This document shows positions 1 through 6,700 of a stretch of DNA of 6,991 nt, piece by piece (position 1 is the first letter of the stretch; each line of letters starts with the position of its first letter). The stretch is from Prevotellaceae bacterium UBA4336. Lineage in GTDB: Bacteria > Bacteroidota > Bacteroidia > Bacteroidales > Bacteroidaceae. The notes below the pieces were generated by a model. It was given only the letters and a program-made list of their open reading frames with translations, searched no databases and had not been told where the DNA came from. The stretch lies in NCBI GenBank assembly GCA_002394305.1, contig DGTM01000026.1, positions 10,236-17,226 on the forward strand, written 5' to 3'. The position numbers and the translations under genes were made by a program.

Positions 1-8
1 AGACCCAG

Positions 9-27
9 GCTCTTATTTCGGAAGAGC
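9..27 (-). other. Short inverted repeat downstream of rfbA
   Basis: On the minus strand, just past the rfbA stop, a perfect 6-base stem GCTCTT/AAGAGC encloses a 7-base loop. It could be part of a transcription terminator, but no T-tract follows before the window ends, so the role is open. Nothing else in positions 1-52 can be assigned: no start codon with a credible gene is visible downstream of rfbA. Confidence 0.3.
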
Positions 28-52
28 ACGCGCTTGTCAGCGGAGCACCACG

Positions 53-961
53 CTACATGTCTTCGCCGTCCTGGCCGTACCGCCTCACATCCTCTATCAC
101 CTTGAGCAGATACTGCCCGTACTGGTTCTTGAGCATCGGCTGTGCCAGCTGGCGCATGCGCTCCTCGTCTATCCAGCCCTTGCGGTAGGCGATACCCTCC
201 AGGCATCCGACCTTCAGGCCCTGACGCTTCTCGAGCACCTCGATGTAGGTGGAAGCCTCGGAGAGAGAGTCGAACGTGCCCGTGTCGAGCCAGGCAAAGC
301 CACGGCCCAGCGTCTGCACCTTCAGCTCGCCGTCTGCGAGGAACTGCTGGTTGACGGTCGTTATCTCGTATTCGCCGCGGGCACTGGGGCGGATATGCTT
401 TGCCACGTCCACCACCTTGTTCGGGTAGAAGTACAGGCCCACGACGGCATAGTTGCTCTTCGGCTTGGCAGGCTTCTCCTCGATGCTCAGACAGTTGCCC
501 TGCTTGTCGAACTCAGCCACGCCATAGCGTTCGGGGTCGTTCACCCAGTAGCCGAACACCGTGGCCTTGCCGTCCTCCTCCGCCGTGCGCACAGCCTCCC
601 GCAGCATGACGCTGAAGCCGTTGCCCTGGAAGATGTTGTCGCCCAGGACGAGGCAGGCACAGTCGTCGCCGATGAAGTCAGCACCGATGGTGAAGGCCTG
701 TGCCAGTCCGTCGGGCGAAGGCTGCTCGGCGTAGGTGAAGTGTACGCCATAATCGCTGCCGTCGCCCAGCAGACGCTTGAAGCCAGGCAGGTCGAAAGGC
801 GTGGAGATGATGAGTATGTCGCGAATGCCCGCCATCATGAGCACGCTGACGGGATAATATATCATCGGTTTGTCATAGATGGGCATGAGCTGCTTGCTGA
901 TACCCTTCGTGATGGGATAGAGACGGGTGCCAGACCCGCCGGCCAATACAATTCCTTTCAT
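53..961 (-). CDS. rfbA: Glucose-1-phosphate thymidylyltransferase (RmlA/RfbA)
   Basis: This cytoplasmic nucleotidyltransferase joins glucose-1-phosphate and dTTP to give dTDP-glucose, the first step of dTDP-L-rhamnose and related dTDP-sugar synthesis for surface polysaccharides. The 302-residue product is close to the usual 290-300. Visible family marks are the N-terminal nucleotide loop GGSGTRL at residues 8-14, SKQLMPIYDKP at 22-32 with the catalytic-region Lys23, the metal-binding LGDN with Asp108, EEKP at 161-164, GEYEIT at 196-201 and WLDTGTFDSL at 224-233 with the second metal-ligand Asp226. The ATG at 961 begins MKGIVLAGG, the canonical start of the family, and a purine-rich AGAAGAAA lies about 9 bases ahead of it. 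It is the last visible gene of the minus-strand run, 106 bases after the Dabb gene; rfbC, rfbD and rfbB are not seen in the window. The short tail after about residue 292 (polar, ending GEDM) is the only lineage-specific part. Function is a confident family assignment. Confidence 0.97.
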   Translation of the reverse strand: MKGIVLAGGSGTRLYPITKGISKQLMPIYDKPMIYYPVSVLMMAGIRDILIISTPFDLPGFKRLLGDGSDYGVHFTYAEQPSPDGLAQAFTIGADFIGDDCACLVLGDNIFQGNGFSVMLREAVRTAEEDGKATVFGYWVNDPERYGVAEFDKQGNCLSIEEKPAKPKSNYAVVGLYFYPNKVVDVAKHIRPSARGEYEITTVNQQFLADGELKVQTLGRGFAWLDTGTFDSLSEASTYIEVLEKRQGLKVGCLEGIAYRKGWIDEERMRQLAQPMLKNQYGQYLLKVIEDVRRYGQDGEDM

Positions 962-988
962 AGTGATTTCTTCTTTTATTCTTAATGT

Positions 989-1052
989 CGTTATTTCGTT
1001 ATCACGTTATAACGTTATTTCGCTGTTTCGTTATCACGTTATCCCGTTATAA
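989..1052 (-). repeat. Tandem octamer array, consensus NNATAACG (Dabb-rfbA gap)
   Basis: Read on the minus strand, these 64 bases divide exactly into eight consecutive 8-base units ending in CG. Seven end in ATAACG with variable first two bases; the fourth is the variant AAACAGCG. Two copies of the perfect palindrome CGTTATAACG fall at 1005-1014 and 1045-1054, exactly 40 bases (five units) apart. The array begins 15 bases after the Dabb stop and ends 27 bases before the rfbA start. The same repeat type occurs between ResB and CcsA. Function is unknown. Confidence 0.9.
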
Positions 1053-1067
1053 CGAAATGCTCCCTCC

Positions 1068-1376
1068 TCACTTCACCTCATAGTCCAGGCAGGTGCGCAG
1101 GCAGGTGTAGGGACGCACCTTGCCGTCGGCCACGGCCACGTGCTCGGGGTGCACGGCATAGGCCTTCAGCGCAGCCTCGTCGGTGAAAGTGCTGTCCAGC
1201 ATCACGTCGGCATTCGACGAGTCCAGCCGCCCGTCCACGTTGACACGGATGTCAATCAGTCCCGGTATGCGGCCGCTCAGGCCTTCCAGCCCGGCCTTGA
1301 TGCCTTGCTTCACGTTCTCCTTCTCTTCGGCAGTGAGGTCCTCCCTCAGCCGCCACAGTATAATGTGTTTAACCAT
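1068..1376 (-). CDS. Dabb (stress-responsive alpha/beta barrel) family protein
   Basis: A small soluble protein of 102 residues, the usual length of a single dimeric alpha/beta barrel (Dabb) domain. It shows the family pattern: the opening strand MVKHIILWRL, a long amphipathic helix rich in Glu and Lys at about residues 14-32, a central strand IDIRVNVDG, and the C-terminal signature YAVHPEHVAV followed by a final strand CLRTCLDYEV. Bacterial members are mostly uncharacterised; some relatives bind small hydrophobic ligands or act as enzymes, so no reaction can be assigned. The start is taken as ATG at 1376 because MVKH is the typical N-terminus; a reading frame from 1382 would need a TTG codon. 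It lies between ccsA and rfbA in the same orientation, flanked by a heptamer array upstream and an octamer array downstream. No internal promoter of the TAnnTTTG type was seen ahead of it, so cotranscription with ccsA is plausible. Link to cytochrome maturation or sugar nucleotide synthesis is not evident. Confidence 0.88.
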   Translation of the reverse strand: MVKHIILWRLREDLTAEEKENVKQGIKAGLEGLSGRIPGLIDIRVNVDGRLDSSNADVMLDSTFTDEAALKAYAVHPEHVAVADGKVRPYTCLRTCLDYEVK

Positions 1377-1385
1377 ATTCAATTA

Positions 1386-1469
1386 ATTTTCACTTTCAAT
1401 TTTTCATTTTTAATTTTTCATTTTTTATTTTTCACCTTTCATTTTTCACTTTTCACTTTTCATTTTTAA
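1386..1469 (-). repeat. Tandem heptamer array, consensus TGAAAAA (ccsA-Dabb gap)
   Basis: Starting at the base after the ccsA stop codon, the minus strand divides exactly into twelve consecutive 7-base units close to TGAAAAA (variants include TGAAAAG, TTAAAAA, TGAAAGG, TAAAAAA and TTGAAAG). After unit twelve only 9 A/T-rich bases remain before the Dabb ATG, so the array makes up 84 of the 93 bases of the gap. Because 7 is not a multiple of 3, TGA comes round in all three frames within three perfect units. The strand reading is strongly purine-rich. Function is unknown. Confidence 0.9.
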
Positions 1470-2243
1470 TTATGAATAAGTGTGTGCGCTCGCGCCCTGG
1501 GCAGCAGGCAGGTAGTTGATGCCCCACCAGCACATCTGCAGGCACAGGAAGCAAATGACTTGCCAGAGCAAGGCAGGACGCACGGCTGTCGGGCGACCGA
1601 TGCGCAGGTGCAGGTATATCAGGTAGCAGAGCCACGTGACAGCCGCCCAAGTCTCCTTCGGGTCCCACGACCAGTAGGTGCCCCAGGCCTCCTTAGCCCA
1701 CAGCGCACCGAACAGCATCCCGACCGTGAGGAACGAGAGCCCCACGCGCGTCAGGCCGTCGATGGCCTCCAGCATGTCCTGCCGGCGTATGAGTTGCCAG
1801 AGCGACATCAGCATGGCAGCGCCCGTCGTGGCATAGGCAAACATGTAGACGATGACGTGCGGCGCAAACCACGGGCTCTGCAAGGCCGGCATCAGCATCT
1901 TGCTGTGAATCTCCGGCTTGAAGAGGTTCACGCAGATAAAGACCGTGCTGAGCATCGTGCTGAACAGCAGTATCCAGCGGTAGCGCCAACGGCTGTAGGT
2001 GAGCAGTCCCACCAGAGGCAGGAAGAAGGAATACCAGAGCCGCGTCTCGCCCATAGTGCGCAGAGGCGGACGCTCCAGCGAAACCCACATCAGGGCGATG
2101 TACGCCCCAAAGACAATCAGGCCGCAGATGGCGAACAGGTAGACGAGCTTCAGCCGTTTTCCGCGGAGCGAAAGCAACGAAGCCACCGTCCAGCACACCA
2201 ATGCAGGCAGGGCAAAGAGCCAAAAGTCATTCCAGTTTCCCAT
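1470..2243 (-). CDS. ccsA: Cytochrome c biogenesis protein CcsA (CcmC/CycZ family)
   Basis: An inner-membrane haem-handling protein of System II cytochrome c maturation; with ResB/CcsB it brings haem across the membrane and attaches it to CXXCH motifs of apocytochromes. The 257-residue product has about eight hydrophobic segments (near 6-24, 33-53, 68-84, 88-106, 127-150, 168-184, 198-213 and 226-240). The diagnostic tryptophan-rich WWD motif is WGTYWSWDPKETWA at 187-200. The expected flanking histidine haem ligands are present: His129 in PWFAPHVIVYMF and His254 in the C-terminal AHTY, which corresponds to the usual LHSY end. The start at 2243 (MGNWNDFW) directly precedes the first membrane segment; an AATAACG copy of the octamer repeat abuts the ATG with no Shine-Dalgarno sequence. 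It follows ResB by 75 bases, the standard partner order in Bacteroidetes. No c-type cytochrome gene such as nrfHA is in the window, so the client is elsewhere. Confidence 0.95.
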   Translation of the reverse strand: MGNWNDFWLFALPALVCWTVASLLSLRGKRLKLVYLFAICGLIVFGAYIALMWVSLERPPLRTMGETRLWYSFFLPLVGLLTYSRWRYRWILLFSTMLSTVFICVNLFKPEIHSKMLMPALQSPWFAPHVIVYMFAYATTGAAMLMSLWQLIRRQDMLEAIDGLTRVGLSFLTVGMLFGALWAKEAWGTYWSWDPKETWAAVTWLCYLIYLHLRIGRPTAVRPALLWQVICFLCLQMCWWGINYLPAAQGASAHTYS

Positions 2244-2265
2244 CGTTATTCGCTGTCTTTTGTTT

Positions 2266-2337
2266 CGTTATTCCGTTATCACGACGTTTCGTTATTCCGT
2301 TATCACGTTATTACGTTATTACGATGTTTCATTATTC
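2266..2337 (-). repeat. Tandem octamer array, consensus NNATAACG (resB-ccsA gap)
   Basis: On the minus strand nine 8-base units follow one another without a gap. Six are of the NNATAACG type, two are the variant AAACNNCG (AAACATCG and AAACGTCG), and the first is a degenerate GAATAATG. One more AATAACG lies at 2244-2250, touching the ccsA ATG, after a 15-base interruption. The first two units encode the last residues of the ResB protein and the third unit provides its TAA stop, so the array crosses the gene boundary. The unit types, including the AAACNNCG variant, match those in the Dabb-rfbA gap. Confidence 0.9.
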
Positions 2338-3224
2338 CGTTCCTTCTTCCCGAGATTGCGGGACTGAAGGAAAAGACATCCGGCCCCGGCCAGCATCATG
2401 AAGATGCCCAGATAGACGAACGGCAGCCACGGGTCGCGCACCAGCTCGAAGATGCTGATGTCGCTCTCCGCCCCCTTCGCCTCGTCGTAACCATACTGAT
2501 ATATCTTCCATCCGCGCACGGCAAGCGGCTTGTTCACACGCAGCGTGTCGCGGAGGACGAGTCCCTTCTTCGTGTAGACCGTCACATCAGAGAGGTAGCG
2601 GAGCGGCTCCTCCTCGATGAAGAAGTCGTGCAGCTCGATGGCAACGGGCAGTTCCTTCACCCTGTGCTGCTCGTCCACGGCACGCCACTCCGTCGTGCCC
2701 TCGCGCACCATCATGCGCAGACGCTGCATGTCGGCATTGCCCAGCGTACCGCAGACAAGGGCGATGAAGATGCCCAGATGGTTCAGCAGGAAGGGGACAT
2801 TGCGCCACGACGGGCGCGTCAGCCTCGTCATGCACACCATGCCGACAAGCACCATGAGCCACACATAGAGCAGCACGAAAGGCCAGAACGACAGCATGGA
2901 CGTGATGCCCACAGGCTCCATAGGTACATGTCCGGACGGCACCTGGCGCGTCACACCCATCAGCACCGTCAGCATGGCACAAGCCACCATCGCCGGGATG
3001 CCGGCCTGCAGCGAAGCCATCCACCGGAACAGCCGGACGCGCCTGCGGCACAGGTGCATAGCCACGACGGAGAGCACCAGCACAGCCAGCACGATGCCGT
3101 TTACCGGCCAGGCCATTGCGTCCCAGCGCACAGGCCCTGCCACCACCTGCAATAGCATGCCCGCAGCGACCAAACCGCAGCATACATAACCGCCCACCGC
3201 CATTCCCCACGCATCTTTCTTCAT
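2319..3224 (-). CDS. resB: ResB-like cytochrome c biogenesis protein (CcsB/Ccs1)
   Basis: The membrane partner of CcsA in System II cytochrome c maturation, thought to hold the apocytochrome and help bring haem to it. From ATG 3224 the product is 301 residues, with hydrophobic segments near 7-30, 42-58, 75-92, 112-133 and 146-162, then an extracytoplasmic domain of about 100 residues, then a last segment at 267-287. ResB marks are NHLG at 148-151 (His149 a likely haem ligand), the stretch SDVTVYTKKG followed by LRVNKPLAVRGWKIYQYGYD at 228-247, and DPWLPFVYLG at 264-273. It is a short member: many ResB proteins exceed 400 residues. A frame start at 3287 is rejected because a TATCTTTG promoter element at 3264-3257 lies inside it; MKKDAW directly precedes the first membrane segment. 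The final residues RNNETS are encoded partly by a tandem octamer repeat, so the C-terminus is probably dispensable. It is the first gene of the minus-strand run, divergent from the sialidase. Confidence 0.92.
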   Translation of the reverse strand: MKKDAWGMAVGGYVCCGLVAAGMLLQVVAGPVRWDAMAWPVNGIVLAVLVLSVVAMHLCRRRVRLFRWMASLQAGIPAMVACAMLTVLMGVTRQVPSGHVPMEPVGITSMLSFWPFVLLYVWLMVLVGMVCMTRLTRPSWRNVPFLLNHLGIFIALVCGTLGNADMQRLRMMVREGTTEWRAVDEQHRVKELPVAIELHDFFIEEEPLRYLSDVTVYTKKGLVLRDTLRVNKPLAVRGWKIYQYGYDEAKGAESDISIFELVRDPWLPFVYLGIFMMLAGAGCLFLQSRNLGKKERNNETS

Positions 3225-3256
3225 CTCGTTTCTGTCATTTTCGTTGAACGTCACTG

Positions 3257-3264
3257 CAAAGATA
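3257..3264 (-). promoter_or_regulatory. Bacteroidetes-type -7 element ahead of resB
   Basis: The minus strand reads TATCTTTG here, matching the Bacteroidetes sigma-factor -7 consensus TAnnTTTG. Transcription would begin near 3250, leaving about 26 bases before the resB ATG at 3224. No TTTG is found at the ideal -33 spacing; two TTTA copies (at 3292-3289 and 3284-3281) give gaps of 24 and 16 bases, so the upstream half is weak. This is the only promoter-like match noticed for the four minus-strand genes. Confidence 0.6.
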
Positions 3265-3359
3265 GGACTTTTATTTGAGATAAACATCTAAATGCACTAA
3301 AAAACTCTAATATCCGACTGATTCGTGTCCATCGTTTCTTTCGACGTTCACTTTCAACA

Positions 3360-3399
3360 CCTGTTTTTCACATGCAATCCCTCTGGAAGAGGCAACAGG
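3360..3399. repeat. Nested inverted repeat between the divergent promoters
   Basis: An outer pair CCTGTT (3360-3365) and AACAGG (3394-3399) encloses an inner hairpin CCTCT-GGA-AGAGG (3380-3392). It lies between the two outward promoters, so neither predicted transcript would contain it. It may be a protein-binding site, part of an unannotated RNA, or chance. Confidence 0.35.
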
Positions 3400-3432
3400 G
3401 ACAAGAACGGCGAAAACAACATTTCGTACAGC

Positions 3433-3458
3433 AAACCATAGGTTAAACCATGTTAAAC
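3433..3458. promoter_or_regulatory. Putative operator: overlapping direct repeats
   Basis: Two exact AAACCAT copies (3433-3439 and 3445-3451) overlap two exact GTTAAAC copies (3442-3448 and 3452-3458). The second pair is spaced 10 bases start to start, one helical turn. AACC-ATA-GGTT also forms a short inverted repeat at 3434-3444. The cluster ends 42 bases upstream of the sialidase -33 box, a common place for an activator. No regulator is identified. Confidence 0.4.
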
Positions 3459-3500
3459 AAAGCGTTTTATACGTAAAGATTCTTAAATCACCCTCCCCCA

Positions 3501-3534
3501 TTTGTATTTCTTCCGCGAAATCATTATATCTTTG
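3501..3534 (+). promoter_or_regulatory. Bacteroidetes-type promoter of the sialidase gene
   Basis: A -33 element TTTG at 3501-3504 and a -7 element TATCTTTG at 3527-3534 are separated by 22 bases, close to the spacing of characterised Bacteroides promoters. Transcription would start near 3541, giving a leader of about 160 bases. The -7 box plus its next base (TATCTTTGC) is identical to the one on the opposite strand ahead of resB. Confidence 0.75.
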
Positions 3535-3551
3535 CGAAGTGATATCTGTGC

Positions 3552-3579
3552 CTCATAGAGATGAGTCCCTGTGACAGGG
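3552..3579 (+). other. Two adjacent hairpins at the 5' end of the sialidase leader
   Basis: CTCAT-AGAG-ATGAG (3552-3565) and CCCTG-TGA-CAGGG (3567-3579) are two perfect 5-base-pair stems separated by one base. They start about 11 bases after the predicted transcription start. They could protect the 5' end of the message or take part in leader regulation. I do not recognise a known riboswitch or T-box. The rest of the leader, to 3700, is A/C-rich with few pairing options. Confidence 0.45.
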
Positions 3580-3700
3580 CAAACAGGTCAATACTTCAGA
3601 CAAACAACAACCTACAGCAATTTTGTTTATGTACGCGCACTGCGCAGCGAGGCTCGGCAACGTATCCTCCCATAAGCAAGCCAAACGACAAAACTAAACC

Positions 3701-6700
3701 ATGAAAACGAAACTCAGATTACTGCAAACACTTCTGGTGCTGTTTGCAGGCAGTTCTTGGGCACAGCCCATCACCGTGACGGTCGTCGACGGAAAAAACG
3801 CACCTTATGATTATTACGGCACCCGAAACAACAGTGCTACACCAAACACCTTTACTTCGAACGCCACATCGGGGCTTGCCGGTGTTGTATTCACGGCACC
3901 CGTCATCGACAGGCACAGCAACTGGTGGGATGTATACAGCATGGTTGTCAAGACATCCGCTGTGCAAACCGACGAGAGCCTCACCATCACCGCTCCCGCC
4001 GGATATCTGATAGAAGGCTATTCCATCGACTTCGTCAGTCAACCCAGTGGTTGTTCCTATGACGTGACACTGCCAGGACAAAGCACGACGGAGATTAGCA
4101 ATGCAGCTTCCACGGTTCTCACGGCAAGCAACCTGAACGTGCCGTCCTCCACAATAACGATAAAAGCCAAAGGCTCTACAGTTAATTGGCTTTGTTTGAA
4201 GTCTTTCACCATCAACGTCATCAAGAGCCAGATTAACGTGGCCATCAACGTGACAGGCAGCACGGAGGCCGAGAACACCCGTGCTGGAAAAATCACCATG
4301 ACATTGAGCAGCGGTACGAGCAGCATCTACCTGGACGGCAGCGACGACGAAGCACAGACCATAGACGGCTACGTGCCAGAGACATTCACGGCCTCTTCCA
4401 CCAGCTATCGCGGCTATGAGTTCACCGGCTTCTCGGTGGGCGGCACGAACTTCGGTACCAGCATCGCAGCAGGCGACTTCGCATCTGTGCCCCATGGCTC
4501 CACCATCACTGCCAACTATACCGCCACGACAGGCAACGGCATCGTGCTCTGGGACGATTACTCCGATGACTCCAGCGCAGCCTACCGTCTGCCAGCCATC
4601 GTTCGCACCCAGAGCGGACGACTCATTGCCTTTGCCGACTACCGTCCGGGGAAAAAGGACGTAGGCGAAGCTTCCACAAGCATTGAAACCCGTTACAGCG
4701 ATGATGACGGCGAGACATGGAGCGGACCTCTCACCGCTGCGAAGGGCAACTGGAGCGAGAGTGCGAGGAACTACATGGAATGGAGCTTCGGCGACGCAGC
4801 AGTCGTGGCCGACAACACGGCGGGTAACTCCGGCAACAACATACTGATGGTCTGCTCGGCTGGCAACAGAAAATACGGCGTCTCCACATACGATGCCGAC
4901 AACCAGGTGGCACAGCTTGGCATTGCCCTCCTGCGCTCCACAGACGGCGGTGCGACATGGAGCGACTACACAAACATAACCCCCGACATAATGGCTAAGC
5001 TGGAGGGCTGCGGACTGCGTGCAGCGGACGGCAGCAGCGGCATCGTACGCGCCTTCTTCTCCAGCGGCAAGATAACGCAGTCTGTGCGCAAGGCCGACGG
5101 AGCCGCCTACAACCGCATCTACAGTGCACTCGTAACGAACAGCGGCAACGTGGTCGTATACTCCGACGACTTCGGCGACACATGGGAGGTACTGGGCGGA
5201 CAGGTTGCCAACAACGGCGACGAGGCGCACGTCGTGGAGCTTCCCGACGGTGACCTTCTGCTCGTGGGCAAGGGCAACTCCTCCCGCTACGTGAACGTAT
5301 TCAACTACTCCGACTTCGACACGGCAGCCGGCACATGGGGAGCCAAGGGGCAGTGGAACAATGCCACCGCCACATCCTGCCACGGCGACGCAGAGGCCCT
5401 GGAGCTTTACGACCTGAACGGCAACAAACACACAGTTGTCCTGCAGACCGCACCCATGTACACCGGCCAGCGGCGCGACATACAGTATTATTATATTGCA
5501 CTGCCCAAGAGCACCGGATTCAGCGTAAGCGACTTCTCCACTAAGGGCGGCGCAAGCTGGACGCAGGGCATGAACGTGACGCACAATTGGAGCGCCTATT
5601 CCTCCATCGTCGGCACGGGAAGCGGCACCTTCGACATGCTCTTTGAGGAATGTGCCACGGGCGAGACACAGAGCCCCTCGGGCTACAACATCGTCTATCA
5701 AAAGGGACACACCGCACAGGACATCACAGGCGACAAATTCTTTGCAAGCCTCCTGGACCTGACAGGCGTGGGCTACCCCACGGAAGAAGCCACAGAGCGC
5801 ACAAGCCTGGCGAACGTCCTCAGCGACCCAGATGCAACAGATTCGGAGATTAGCGACGCCGTGACAGCTTTCAAGGCCTGCACCAATGTCGAGATGCCGC
5901 AGGACGGACAGTACTACACGCTGACGATGGTCTCAAAGACCGGCACCACCTTCTGGCCCCTCATTGCCGACGGGACAACGCTGAGCTGCGGAACATCGGG
6001 CAGCACGCCCACCACATTCTACTGCCACCAGTTCACCAACAAGAACGGCGACACACGCTTCGCTTTCATCGACGAGAACGGCCGCATCCTCGGCTACAAA
6101 CATCTGACCGACGACTACAAGGTTGCTTACCTTGAGAACGACTTCCAGGTAGGAGCCATGATAAGCAGCACAGAATCCAACATCTCGGGCGATGCCGTCC
6201 GCTTCGGCAGAGTGTACATCACCTCGGACAACCGCTCGTCGGACACAAACCCCTACTGCTACATCATCAAGGAGTCCGATCAGGCATTCAACAGCTCCAA
6301 GACTCCCTTCCTCAACGGCACATATACATCGGCCATATCAATGCGGACAGGCACGCCCTTCGCCTCCACCGCCGCACGCGACCTGGCCGTAGCAAAGATT
6401 GATGCCATTGCCCTGCACTACACCCACATCGGCACCGACTACGGTCTCTACAACCGAAGCGCAAGCCCCTTCGCCGATGCCGCTGCCTACAAGACCGCCA
6501 TCGATGCCTGCACCACGCCCGGCGAAGTGGCAGCCATACGGGACGCCATCGAGGTGAACCAGCCAAGGGACAAGTTCGTACGCTTCTACTCGCCGAAACA
6601 GTCCAAGTATATGGGTGTGGGAGCAACAGGCAAACACCCGCTGGTGGCAAGTCAGAGCGATGCCGGCATCTATTACGTCACGCCGGACAACCACATCATC

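Larger units (their letters stand above)
3225..3700. other. Divergent intergenic region between resB and the sialidase
   Basis: These 476 bases hold no credible protein gene. They carry a promoter element for each flanking gene, a small structured inverted repeat at 3360-3399, a compact cluster of direct repeats at 3433-3458, and the transcribed leader of the sialidase from about 3541. The part at 3307-3501 is open on the minus strand for 64 codons but has no recognisable product or promoter. Confidence 0.8.

Noticed and set aside
9..27. Confident rho-independent terminator after rfbA
   Set aside because: The 6-base stem is perfect but no T-tract follows on the minus strand within the window, so it is listed only as an inverted repeat.
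395..985. 196-codon plus-strand frame opposite rfbA
   Set aside because: The minus strand carries RmlA with all its motifs; the antisense product is not recognisable.
1377..1382. TTG start at 1382 for the Dabb gene
   Set aside because: The ATG at 1376 gives the canonical MVKH opening of the family; the TTG lies in the A/T-rich end of the spacer.
989..2337. CRISPR array
   Set aside because: The repeats are only 7-8 bases long, contiguous, without unique spacers, and no cas gene is present.
1482..3155. 557-codon plus-strand frame opposite ccsA and resB
   Set aside because: It spans two recognisable genes and a repeat array, is rich in His, Arg and Gln and has no family resemblance; it is a shadow.
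3225..3287. Upstream start for resB at 3287
   Set aside because: The added 21 residues would span the TATCTTTG promoter element at 3264-3257, and the ATG at 3224 leads straight into the first membrane segment.
3307..3501. 64-codon minus-strand frame in the divergent intergenic region
   Set aside because: No TAnnTTTG promoter ahead of it, no recognisable domain, and its start lies on the sialidase -33 box. It cannot be excluded but is not supported.
3719..5710. 663-codon open frame on the minus strand opposite the sialidase
   Set aside because: The plus strand encodes a clear sialidase with signal peptide, Asp boxes and catalytic residues. The antisense product has low-complexity Val/Ala/Cys/Gly composition and no domain, typical of a GC-rich codon-bias shadow.
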